Made by a program: the position numbers and the translations under genes. The notes under the pieces were generated by a model. The model saw nothing but the letters and a program-made list of their open reading frames with translations. It did no database searches and was not told the origin of the DNA. This document shows positions 1-7,273 of a stretch of DNA of 64,000 nt, in pieces. The first letter of the stretch is position 1; every line of letters begins with the position of its first letter. Origin of the DNA: JANWXD01 sp035575135 (GTDB taxonomy: Bacteria; Acidobacteriota; Terriglobia; Bryobacterales; Bryobacteraceae); contig DATLYE010000027.1 of the NCBI GenBank assembly GCA_035575135.1, positions 53,577-117,576 on the forward strand, given 5' to 3'.

Positions 1-246
1 GGAAGAGTGGCCTGTCAGCTCCTCGAACCGCCGGAAGACCTCGATGGAGTACAGCGACATCCGGATGTTGACCGCCGTGGCAAACTGCGCGCGCACGCCG
101 CCCATGCTCTTGCCCGTGGAGCCCAGACCCTGCTGGGTCTCCCGTTCGATCACGAGCACGTTGCGGCAGCCGGCCTGAGTCAGGTGCCAGGCAATGCTCG
201 AGCCGACAATGCCCGCGCCGATGATGACAACGTCAGCCGTCTCCAC
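1..246 (-). CDS. FAD-dependent oxidoreductase, DAO family (N-terminal part)
   Basis: Only the first 82 codons are inside the window; the gene runs off the left edge. The protein opens with a dinucleotide-binding beta-alpha-beta fold, VVIIGAGIVGSSIAW at residues 6-20, ending in an acidic residue (VIER) as usual for FAD/ADP-ribose binding, and continues with a GSTGKSMGG stretch typical of sarcosine-oxidase/D-amino-acid-oxidase-like flavoproteins. Substrate cannot be told from this part. The start is taken as GTG at 246. It lies 37 bp downstream of the sulfur-carrier fusion gene on the same strand, but a TATACT box (plus-strand 255-260) sits 8 bases before the GTG, so it may have its own leaderless promoter. 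Confidence 0.85.
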   Translation of the reverse strand, partial: METADVVIIGAGIVGSSIAWHLTQAGCRNVLVIERETQQGLGSTGKSMGGVRAQFATAVNIRMSLYSIEVFRRFEELTGHSS

Positions 247-254
247 GCTTGCAG

Positions 255-260
255 AGTATA
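255..260 (-). promoter_or_regulatory. -10 box (TATACT), leaderless type
   Basis: TATACT on the minus strand lies in the 37-bp gap between two genes, 8 bases ahead of the GTG start of the FAD oxidoreductase. No convincing -35 hexamer is visible 17 bases upstream. The short distance would place the transcription start at the GTG. Confidence 0.4.
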
Positions 261-283
261 CTTCGTCTGCGCGGCGCTGCGCG

Positions 284-1729
284 TCAGTATTTGGGAACGG
301 AGGGATCTACCTTGTCGCTCCAGGCCAGGATGCCGCCTTTCATGTTTTTCACCTTGCGGAATCCGGCCTGGCGGAGAAAGTCCACGGCCTTTGCGCTCCG
401 GACGCCGCTGCGGCAATGGGCGATGATCTCGTCGGCGGAGTCCAGTTCGTGGACCCGCCGCGGCAGTTCGCCGAGCGGAATCAGCCGCGCGCCGGGGATG
501 CGGCAGATCTGATACTCGTGCGGTTCGCGGACGTCAATCAGCACGAACCGTTCGCCGCGATCCATCTTCGCCTTGACCTCGACCGGGTCAATCTCCCACT
601 CCGACAAGCCCGGCTGCGGCGCGGGCTCATGGCGCGGAATGCCGCAGAACTGCTCGTAATCTATCAGCTCGCGAATCGTGGGATGGTCGCCGCAGACCGG
701 GCAGTCCGCGTTACGGCGCAGCTTGAGTTCGCGGAAGCGCATGGCCAGGGCGTCGTAGAGCAGAAGCCGCCCCACCAGCGGCTCCCCCTTGCCGAGGATC
801 AACTTGACCGTTTCGGTGGCCTGGATGACGCCAATCAGGCCGGGCAGAATACCCAGCACGCCGCCTTCGGCGCAGCTGGGAACCAGTCCGGGCGGGGGCG
901 GCTCGGGGTAGAGGCAGCGATAGCAAGGCCCGCCCGGATAGGCAAACACGGTGGCCTGGCCCTCAAAGCGGAAGATCGAGCCGTAGACGTTCGGCTTGCC
1001 CAGCAACACGCAGGCGTCGTTGACCAGGTAGCGGGTCGGAAAGTTGTCGGTGCCGTCCACGACGATGTCGTAGTCTTTGAGGATCTCCAGCGCGTTCTCG
1101 CTCGACAGCCGCACTTCGTGGGGCACCAGCTCGACGTGCGGATTGATGTCGCGCATGCGCTCCATGGCCGAGTCGAGCTTTTTCCGGCCGACATCCTTGG
1201 TGCCGTGGATGACCTGGCGCTGCAGGTTGGTCAGATCCACGACATCGAAGTCCACCAGCCCGATGCGGCCGACGCCCGCTGCCGCCAGGTAGAGTCCGAG
1301 CGGCGCCCCGAGGCCGCCGGTTCCCACCAGCAGCACACTGGCGCTCTTGAGTTTGAGCTGTCCCTCCATGCCCACCTCGGGCATGATCAAATGGCGGCTG
1401 TAGCGCAGGATCTCTTCGTTGGACAGCGAGACCGGCGGCGCCGCCGTCGCGGCCGGGCTTCCGCCGGCGATGCTCGGCACGATCGAGATCGTGTCCTGGT
1501 CCTTGACCGGGGTCTGCTCCCGGTTCAGATAGCGGATGTCTTCGTCATTGACGTAGACGTTGACGAAGCTCCGGAGTTTGCCTTCCTCGTTGTACAGATG
1601 GCGCCGCAGTTCGGCGTACTGGCGCGTGAGGGTCTCCAGAATCTCCCCCACGGTGGCGCCGCTGACCTCGACGCTCTCCTTCTTGTCCACGTACTGCCGC
1701 AGCGGCGTAGGGATCAACACTTTAGCCAT
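284..1729 (-). CDS. Sulfur carrier (CysO/MoaD-like) - MoeB/ThiF E1 - rhodanese fusion
   Basis: This 481-residue protein joins three functions usually on separate chains. Residues 1-90 are a beta-grasp ubiquitin-like sulfur carrier of the CysO/MoaD type ending in the diglycine IAGG (G89-G90). After a Ser/Ala/Pro linker, residues about 103-350 are a MoeB/ThiF adenylating enzyme with the nucleotide loop VGTGGLGAPLG, the DFDVVDLTNLQRQ signature and two CxxC zinc pairs (CYRC, CPVC). Residues about 375-481 form a rhodanese domain with active-site Cys439 in CRSGVRS. E1 plus rhodanese corresponds to mycobacterial MoeZ. The enzyme would adenylate the carrier C-terminus and load sulfur as thiocarboxylate. 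The diglycine is internal here, so cleavage after G90 is needed for classical chemistry; the overlapping JAMM protease gene is the obvious candidate. Its start overlaps the end of the mec gene by 8 bp. A role in molybdopterin or thiamine synthesis is possible but less likely given cysM. Confidence 0.88.
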   Translation of the reverse strand: MAKVLIPTPLRQYVDKKESVEVSGATVGEILETLTRQYAELRRHLYNEEGKLRSFVNVYVNDEDIRYLNREQTPVKDQDTISIVPSIAGGSPAATAAPPVSLSNEEILRYSRHLIMPEVGMEGQLKLKSASVLLVGTGGLGAPLGLYLAAAGVGRIGLVDFDVVDLTNLQRQVIHGTKDVGRKKLDSAMERMRDINPHVELVPHEVRLSSENALEILKDYDIVVDGTDNFPTRYLVNDACVLLGKPNVYGSIFRFEGQATVFAYPGGPCYRCLYPEPPPPGLVPSCAEGGVLGILPGLIGVIQATETVKLILGKGEPLVGRLLLYDALAMRFRELKLRRNADCPVCGDHPTIRELIDYEQFCGIPRHEPAPQPGLSEWEIDPVEVKAKMDRGERFVLIDVREPHEYQICRIPGARLIPLGELPRRVHELDSADEIIAHCRSGVRSAKAVDFLRQAGFRKVKNMKGGILAWSDKVDPSVPKY

Positions 1730-2162
1730 AGCGTGCTCCTGAATTCGGATAGATGAGTTCCTCGCGTACCGCGTGGGTCTGATCGGCGTCGGGCAGCCAG
1801 CAGTTGGCGTGGTCGAAGCGCCCGCCGCGAATCGAGAGCACCACGAACGAGTACCAGGGGCAGGAATTCTTCAGATCGGTCTCCGAGAAATAGGCGTCGC
1901 AGTCCGGGTGGGAATGATAGATGCCGATCAAGCCCATGCCGCGGCGGCGGGCCTCGCGCTCGGCGCGCAGGAGGTCCTCGGGGCGCAGTTCGTACCGCGT
2001 CCGTCGCGGTCCGGTGGCGACGTTCTCGAGCGGCACGGCCTCCTTGACCACCTTACCGGCTCCGTCCGCCGTGCCGAGCATGGCGCCGCAGCACTCTTCC
2101 GGATACGCCCGCTCGGCGTGGGCGACCATCGTCTCCCAGGCTTCCTTTTCAATCTGAATCAT
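1722..2162 (-). CDS. mec: JAMM/MPN+ metalloprotease, Mec-like
   Basis: A 146-residue single-domain JAB1/MPN+ zinc peptidase. The complete JAMM motif is visible: glutamate in PEECCGAMLG (residues 21-30), then H83-S-H85, seven residues, S93-x-x-D96. In mycobacteria, Mec hydrolyses the CysO-cysteine adduct to release cysteine; related QbsD trims residues from a sulfur carrier to expose its diglycine. Here both reactions may be needed because the carrier is fused to its E1. The gene overlaps cysM upstream by 14 bp and the fusion gene downstream by 8 bp, so the three are almost certainly translated from one message. The start ATG at 2162 is the first available and gives the normal length of the family. 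Confidence 0.85.
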   Translation of the reverse strand: MIQIEKEAWETMVAHAERAYPEECCGAMLGTADGAGKVVKEAVPLENVATGPRRTRYELRPEDLLRAEREARRRGMGLIGIYHSHPDCDAYFSETDLKNSCPWYSFVVLSIRGGRFDHANCWLPDADQTHAVREELIYPNSGARYG

Positions 2163-3105
2163 TCCAGAAAGGTTCGCTCAAATATTTTGCCGCACCGTCC
2201 GGCAGGATCGTCACGATCATACCGCTCCGGCCTTCCTCTACCAGTCTCCGGCCGACCTGGCGGGCGGCCACCACGTTGGCGCCCGAAGAGATCCCCACCA
2301 GCAATCCCTCCTCCCGCGCCAGGCGCCGGCACATCGCGTAGGCATCCTCGGTTTCGATCCACAGGTTGTCGTCCGCAACGGAAGGATCGTAGATTCCGGG
2401 GACGATGGCGGTGGGCATGTGTTTGAGACCCTCCATGCCGTGGAAACCGGAGGAAGGCTGGGCGGAGATGCACCGAACGTGGGGCAAGTCACGCTTGAGC
2501 CGCCGCGATGTGCCCACGAAGGTGCCGCTCGTTCCCATGCAGGCCACGAAATGCGTGATCCGTCCCTGGCTTTGCCGCAAAATCTCGACCGCCGTCGTCT
2601 CATAATGCGCCTTCCAGTTTGCGGGGTTGTTGTACTGATCCGGATAGAAGTACAGTTCCGGGTTGGCCTCGTAGATTTCGCGGCACTTGCGGATGGCGCC
2701 GTCGGAGCCTTCCGCCGGGTCGGTGAAGATCATCTCGGCGCCGTAGGCCTTGAGCATGCGCTTGCGCTCATCGGAGGCGTTGCGCGGCAAGCAGAGGCGC
2801 ACGCGGTAGCCCCGGATGGCGCCGATCATGGCGTAGGCCAACCCGGTGTTGCCACTGGTGGCGTCCAGAATGATCTTGTCCGGCGTGAGCAGGCCCGTCC
2901 GCTCGCCGTCCAGGATCATGCTCAGGCCGGCACGGTCCTTGACCGAGCCGCCGGGGTTGAAGAATTCGGCCTTGGCCCAGATTTCGACCCCCGGCAGGTC
3001 GGCCGCGATCTTCTCAAGCCGGACGAGCGGCGTGTTGCCGATCTGTTCGAGGATCGAGCTCGTTGCGGGACGCGAAATCTTTGGGTGAGCCACAGCCGGC
3101 AGCAT
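2149..3105 (-). CDS. cysM: Cysteine synthase, CysM-type (PLP-dependent)
   Basis: A 318-residue fold-type II pyridoxal-phosphate enzyme. It carries the family hallmarks IGNTPLVRL, the Schiff-base lysine in NPGGSVKDR, the substrate/phosphate loop DATSGNTGLAYA, and SSGAN near the C-terminus that binds the cofactor. Members make cysteine from O-acetylserine and sulfide, or, in the mycobacterial CysM type, from O-phosphoserine and a thiocarboxylated carrier protein. Linkage to mec and the carrier-E1 fusion points to the second reaction, but I did not identify specificity residues. An upstream in-frame start at 3150 is possible, yet a promoter (-10 at 3132-3137) lies inside that extension, so ATG 3105 is preferred. 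Confidence 0.88.
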   Translation of the reverse strand: MLPAVAHPKISRPATSSILEQIGNTPLVRLEKIAADLPGVEIWAKAEFFNPGGSVKDRAGLSMILDGERTGLLTPDKIILDATSGNTGLAYAMIGAIRGYRVRLCLPRNASDERKRMLKAYGAEMIFTDPAEGSDGAIRKCREIYEANPELYFYPDQYNNPANWKAHYETTAVEILRQSQGRITHFVACMGTSGTFVGTSRRLKRDLPHVRCISAQPSSGFHGMEGLKHMPTAIVPGIYDPSVADDNLWIETEDAYAMCRRLAREEGLLVGISSGANVVAARQVGRRLVEEGRSGMIVTILPDGAAKYLSEPFWNDSD

Positions 3106-3131
3106 GCAAACAGGAACCGCCCCTCGCAACC

Positions 3132-3161
3132 ATTGTACGAATCCCCCCATTCTCCGGTCAA
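3132..3161 (-). promoter_or_regulatory. Promoter of the cysM-mec-fusion operon
   Basis: On the minus strand TTGACC (3156-3161) and TACAAT (3132-3137) are separated by 18 bases, a good sigma-70-type promoter. Transcription would start about 20 bases before the ATG at 3105, leaving room for a G-rich ribosome-binding sequence. Confidence 0.6.
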
Positions 3162-3191
3162 CATTGAGGGAATGCCATCGTGCTCAGCCGG

Positions 3192-3220
3192 TTGTTGACC
3201 GCTCAGGATTTGGGCACAAT
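3192..3220 (+). promoter_or_regulatory. Promoter of the membrane glycosyltransferase gene
   Basis: TTGTTG (3192-3197) and CACAAT (3215-3220) are spaced by 17 bases. The -10 box ends 8 bases before the GTG at 3229, fitting a leaderless transcript. It is divergent from the cysM promoter with 30 bases between them. Confidence 0.45.
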
Positions 3221-3228
3221 AGCACGAT

Positions 3229-5415
3229 GTGGCGCGGCTGGCGCGAGGCGGCCGGATCACGGGCTCCGGCGATCTGGCAAGCGGGCTTATGAGGGTATCG
3301 TTCTGGATCGGCTCCGCCCTTCTGGCGGCATGGGCCCTCCTGGATCCGCGGTTTCGGAACGCCGAAGGCATACCTACAGGGTCAATCTGCCTGCCGTTCT
3401 CCCTGGCGGCTGCCGGCGTGGTGCTGGGCTTGGCCTGGCGGACGCCCTGGCGGAAGGCCGCGCTGTGGTTTGCGCTGGCGCTTACGGGTCAGGCTGTGAG
3501 TGTTCAAATGATCGATGCGGGCACGCGTCTGCACTACCAGCACTACCGCGCGCTCACCTGGATCCTGGCCTATCAGCCCTGGCACCTGCTGTTCGTGTTC
3601 GTCCAGACCATTGTCGTGGCGCTCGGTTTTCGCGGCCGCTGGGCCACGGTAAGGGATTGGCTGCGGGGTCACTTCCGGTGGTGGCAGTTCGTGGGCATCG
3701 CCGCCGCGTTCTGGCTCACCGCCGCCACGGTTTCCGAAGAGGTGCGCCGCTATGTGGTGGAGTTGATCTTCGCCGGTTTCCTCCAGGCTGTGAGTCTGGG
3801 CAATGTGGTTCTGCTGGGGTGGAACATTCCCGAGCCCCAACTGTCCGCGCTGCGGGAACGGTTGTCGCGATGGCTGGACCAGCCTGCGCCGGTGAACCCG
3901 ATCCGCGACCCGGTCGCCCTCGGGGCAGCGGTCTGGGTCACCTCGGTCGCCGCCTTTCTGAGCGTGGTCTCCTATGAGCGGCATCCCCACATTCCCGACG
4001 AGGTGGCCTACGTCATGCACGCCCGGTATTTCGCGTCGGGCAGGCTTCATCTTTCTGCGCCCCTGGTCCCCGAAGCCTTCGAAGTTTACCTCATGGATTC
4101 GGACAGTAACCGATGGTTTTCGTCAATGCCGCCCGGTTGGCCCGCGGTTCTGGCGATCGGAGTATTCTTGGGCGTACCGTGGTTGGTCAACCCGGTGCTT
4201 GCCGGTCTCAATACCTTGCTGGCGTGGTCGGTGCTTTCGAGGCTGTATGACATCAGGCTGGCTCGGTTCGCGGTCCTGTTACTGGCGGTGTCCCCATGGC
4301 ACGTATTCATGGCCATGAATTTCATGAGCCACACTCTGGCCCTGACCTACGCGTTGCTGATGGCGCTCGGCGTTGCTATGGCGGCTGGCGGGGCCAAGTG
4401 GCGCGGTGGTGCCATCAGCGGGTTGGGCTCGGGGCTGGCGCTGATGGTTCGCCCGCTGGAGGGCTTCATCCTGGCACTTGCGGGAGCGGCGGGGCTGCTT
4501 GCGGCCATCGCGCGCAAACGCACCTCGAAGTCCGCTTTGGCGGCCTACACACTTTCGGCTGCCTTTGCCGCCTGCCTCACTCTGGAATACAACCGCCGGC
4601 TCGCTGGAAATCCTTTTGAGTTTCCGGTGATGGTGTACATGGCAAAGCGTTTCGGACCGATGGCCAACGCGATGGGATTCGGACCAGATCGCGGCATGGG
4701 CTGGGCCATAGACCCGAATCCCGGCCATAGCCCCCTCGACGCGCTCATCAATGCGAACCTGAACCTGTTTTCGATCAATATTGAGCTGTTCGGTTGGGGC
4801 GTGGGATCGTTGTTGCTGGCTTCCTTATTTCTGTTTGCAGGAAAACTAACCTCCGCCGACTGGGTCCTGCTAGCCTTCTCCGGAGCCGTTTTTGCGGGAC
4901 ACTTTTTTTACTATTTCAGCGGAGGCCCTGATTTCGGCGCGCGCTACTGGTTCCTCATGCTCGTTCCGAGCGTTGTATTCACAATCCGCGGACTGGAACG
5001 ACTCTGCGAGGTTTTGGGGCGACGTGCCTGTAGCCGCGCAGTCACCGCAGTAATCGGTTTAGGATTCACCGCACTCGTCAACTACTTTCCTTGGCGTGCC
5101 ATTGATAAGTACCACCACTACCAGAACATGCGGCCTGATGTCCGCCAGCTGGCCGCCCGGCATAACTTCGGACGCAGCCTCGTGCTGATTCGTGGCGAGG
5201 CTCACCCGGACTACGCGTCGGCTGCGGTGTACAACCCCCTTGACTGGAACGCCTCTGGACCGATCTACGCATGGGACCGGTCGGCTGAGGTCCGCCGTCT
5301 GCTCTTGCACACTTATCCCGATCGGCCTGTTTGGATTCTGGAGGGGCCCACGTTGACAGGACGCGGATACCGGATCCAGGCCGGTCCCCTTCTGCCGGGC
5401 ACTCCGGGGCACTAG
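3229..5415 (+). CDS. Multi-membrane-span glycosyltransferase-like protein (GT39/ArnT-like)
   Basis: A 728-residue integral membrane protein with about 12 hydrophobic segments. After an N-terminal block of helices (about residues 20-190), a loop near residues 255-300 contains HIPDEVAYVMHARYFASG, resembling the acidic DE-containing first periplasmic loop of dolichyl/undecaprenyl-phosphate-sugar mannosyltransferases and ArnT. Further helices follow and the C-terminus is a soluble extracytoplasmic domain. Such enzymes transfer a sugar from a polyprenyl carrier to protein or lipid in the inner membrane; donor and acceptor are unknown. GTG 3229 is chosen because of the -10 box 8 bases upstream; ATG 3289, directly before the first helix, is an alternative. 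It converges with the aldolase gene with only 6 bp between stops. Confidence 0.7.
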   Translation: MARLARGGRITGSGDLASGLMRVSFWIGSALLAAWALLDPRFRNAEGIPTGSICLPFSLAAAGVVLGLAWRTPWRKAALWFALALTGQAVSVQMIDAGTRLHYQHYRALTWILAYQPWHLLFVFVQTIVVALGFRGRWATVRDWLRGHFRWWQFVGIAAAFWLTAATVSEEVRRYVVELIFAGFLQAVSLGNVVLLGWNIPEPQLSALRERLSRWLDQPAPVNPIRDPVALGAAVWVTSVAAFLSVVSYERHPHIPDEVAYVMHARYFASGRLHLSAPLVPEAFEVYLMDSDSNRWFSSMPPGWPAVLAIGVFLGVPWLVNPVLAGLNTLLAWSVLSRLYDIRLARFAVLLLAVSPWHVFMAMNFMSHTLALTYALLMALGVAMAAGGAKWRGGAISGLGSGLALMVRPLEGFILALAGAAGLLAAIARKRTSKSALAAYTLSAAFAACLTLEYNRRLAGNPFEFPVMVYMAKRFGPMANAMGFGPDRGMGWAIDPNPGHSPLDALINANLNLFSINIELFGWGVGSLLLASLFLFAGKLTSADWVLLAFSGAVFAGHFFYYFSGGPDFGARYWFLMLVPSVVFTIRGLERLCEVLGRRACSRAVTAVIGLGFTALVNYFPWRAIDKYHHYQNMRPDVRQLAARHNFGRSLVLIRGEAHPDYASAAVYNPLDWNASGPIYAWDRSAEVRRLLLHTYPDRPVWILEGPTLTGRGYRIQAGPLLPGTPGH

Positions 5416-5425
5416 CTATAGCTAG
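5412..5425. repeat. 14-bp perfect palindrome spanning two convergent stop codons
   Basis: CTAGCTATAGCTAG is perfectly self-complementary and contains the TAG stop of the glycosyltransferase (5413-5415) and the TAG stop of the aldolase on the other strand (5422-5424). It has no GC-rich stem or T-run, so a classical terminator is unlikely. Confidence 0.6.
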
Positions 5426-6192
5426 AGGCTTCGAAGCCCGTCCAGTGCCTGACGCAGCGAATCGCGATAAAGGGAAACGTCGTTGCTGAAGGAGAGCACC
5501 GAAAACCCCACCGCCAGCCACTGGCGGGCCTGTTCGAGGCTGCCCGGCTGAATGCCCGCCGCCTTGCCGTACCGCCGCGCCGCCGCCACCACCGCGGCCA
5601 GAGCGTCGAGAAACCTCGGATGCTCGAACTGCCCCGCAATGCCCATGGACTGCGTCAGATCAAAGTGGCCCACCCACAGCACGTCCACGCCCTCAACTGC
5701 CGCAATCTCCTCGGCGTTCTCCACCCCCGCCACGGACTCGATCTGACACAGAACCATCGTGGCTTCGTTGGCTTCGCGGAAATACGTGGCGGGATCCGGC
5801 AGCCGGTAATCGGTATGCGCCACCCCGAGTCCCACTCCCCGCGCGCCGAGCGGAGCATACTTGGCGGCCCTCACGATGGCGCGTGCCTGCTCGGCGCTCT
5901 CCACATTCGGAACCATCACCCCCAAGGCGCCGGCGTCCATCACCCGCGCCACAAAGTGGTAGAGACCCTGCGGCACGCGGGCAAACGGCGCGACGGACGT
6001 CGCCCGGAACCAGGCCAGCAGGTCGGCCACGCGTTCCAGGTCCAGTCCGCTGTGCTCCATGTCAATCAGCGCAAAGTCGGCTCCGGCAGCCTCGAGAATC
6101 CGCGCCACGCCCCGCGTGCCGAACTCGGAAATCATGTGACCGACCGGGACCGAACCCTGCCGCAGCAGATCCCGCACACGGTTGGACTTCAT
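5422..6192 (-). CDS. HpcH/HpaI family aldolase
   Basis: A 256-residue class II, metal-dependent aldolase of the HpcH/HpaI (2,4-dihydroxyhept-2-ene-1,7-dioate / 2-keto-3-deoxyglucarate aldolase) family. Visible signatures are FALIDMEHSGLD near residue 38-49, PNVESAEQARAIV in the middle, CQIESVAGVEN with the metal-binding glutamate, and VLWVGHFDLTQSMG. Members split or form C-C bonds between pyruvate and an aldehyde. The start ATG 6192 overlaps the stop of the upstream dehydrogenase gene as ATGA, so the two are translationally coupled, suggesting that aldolase and 2-hydroxyacid dehydrogenase act in one sugar-acid pathway. A longer in-frame extension to 6354 has no family similarity and was rejected. 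Confidence 0.87.
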   Translation of the reverse strand: MKSNRVRDLLRQGSVPVGHMISEFGTRGVARILEAAGADFALIDMEHSGLDLERVADLLAWFRATSVAPFARVPQGLYHFVARVMDAGALGVMVPNVESAEQARAIVRAAKYAPLGARGVGLGVAHTDYRLPDPATYFREANEATMVLCQIESVAGVENAEEIAAVEGVDVLWVGHFDLTQSMGIAGQFEHPRFLDALAAVVAAARRYGKAAGIQPGSLEQARQWLAVGFSVLSFSNDVSLYRDSLRQALDGLRSL

Positions 6193-7241
6193 GACCAGCT
6201 CGTTTCCGCCCGCAGGCGAGCCAGTTTGGCTTGAAAGCCGGGGTGATCCAGCACCTCGCGGTTCAACAGCCCCGGCGGCGCCTCCCCGCGCGCGACAGCC
6301 AGGATGTTGGCGCAGGCCTCCCGCCCCACGTCCCGGATGAGTTCCTCGGTCCACGCCAGGGCGTGCGGAGCCAGCACGACGTTGTCCAAACCCAGAAGCG
6401 GATCGTCCGGAGGCGGCGGTTCGGTCGGATACACGTCAATGCCGGCGCCCGCGATCCAGCCCTCACGAAGAGCGCGCACCAGAGCCCCGTGGTCCACCAC
6501 CGCTCCCCGGGCCGTGTTGATAAGCCAGGAAGAAGGCTTCATCCGCCGGAGTTGCGCTTCGCCGATCATTCCTCGCGTTTGATCCGTGAGCGGTACGTTT
6601 ATGGTCACAATGTCGCTTTCGCTCAGGACGGTTTCCAGCGCCGTCAACTCCACCCCCAGCTCCGCTACGTCCGCCGCAGGGACGTAAGGGTCGCAGGCGA
6701 GCAGCCGGCGAAAACCCAGCGGCCGCGCCAGGCGGAACATTTCGCGGGCGATGTTGCCGCAGCCGATCGAGCCCAAAACGAGCGCGTCCACATTCCGTCC
6801 CAGCCGGGAGAGATTGTCCCTCCAGCGGCCGCTGCGCACCAGCCGGTCCTGCTCCACCAGGTTCTTGGCAAGGGCGAACGCGAAGGTGAGAATGGCTTCG
6901 GCCACCGGCCGGCGCACGGCGCGGGGCGTGAGCGCCAGCGCCACGCCCGCCCGTGTGAGAGCCGCAACATCCACCGTGTCGTACCCCACGCCCCAGCGTG
7001 CGACCAGCGCAAGCCGGCTCACTCCTTCCAGGCTTTCCGCCTCGATTCGCAACCCGAGCGCGAGTACCGCGTCGAACGCGTTCAAAGCGTCCGCGGTGGC
7101 CCGCTTGCCCGGTTGCGCCGGCATCGGCCGAACTTCGATGCCGGGCACACGGTCCAGATGCTCTTCGATCACAGCTTCAAACCTCCCCTTCAGGTCCACG
7201 TAGAAATCCGGACTGACGCCGACGCGAAACGGTGTGCTCAT
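6189..7241 (-). CDS. D-isomer-specific 2-hydroxyacid dehydrogenase (SerA/glyoxylate reductase-like)
   Basis: A 350-residue NAD(P)-dependent dehydrogenase. The cofactor-binding domain has VLGSIGCGNIAREMFRLARPLG (Rossmann glycine loop), followed by INVPLTDQTRGMIGEAQLRRMKPSSWLINTARG containing the catalytic arginine region, then the catalytic Glu/His side with LAPHALAWTEE. The family reduces 2-keto acids such as hydroxypyruvate or glyoxylate, or oxidises 3-phosphoglycerate. Substrate is not evident; pairing with an HpcH-type aldolase suggests sugar-acid metabolism. Start ATG 7241 has a GGAG seven bases ahead; ATG 7256, after AGGAGGAGA, is an equal alternative. It lies 32 bp after the M14 peptidase gene on the same strand. 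Confidence 0.85.
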   Translation of the reverse strand: MSTPFRVGVSPDFYVDLKGRFEAVIEEHLDRVPGIEVRPMPAQPGKRATADALNAFDAVLALGLRIEAESLEGVSRLALVARWGVGYDTVDVAALTRAGVALALTPRAVRRPVAEAILTFAFALAKNLVEQDRLVRSGRWRDNLSRLGRNVDALVLGSIGCGNIAREMFRLARPLGFRRLLACDPYVPAADVAELGVELTALETVLSESDIVTINVPLTDQTRGMIGEAQLRRMKPSSWLINTARGAVVDHGALVRALREGWIAGAGIDVYPTEPPPPDDPLLGLDNVVLAPHALAWTEELIRDVGREACANILAVARGEAPPGLLNREVLDHPGFQAKLARLRAETSWS

Positions 7242-7273
7242 CCGATCTCCGCTCATTCTCCTCCTCGCCGGAC

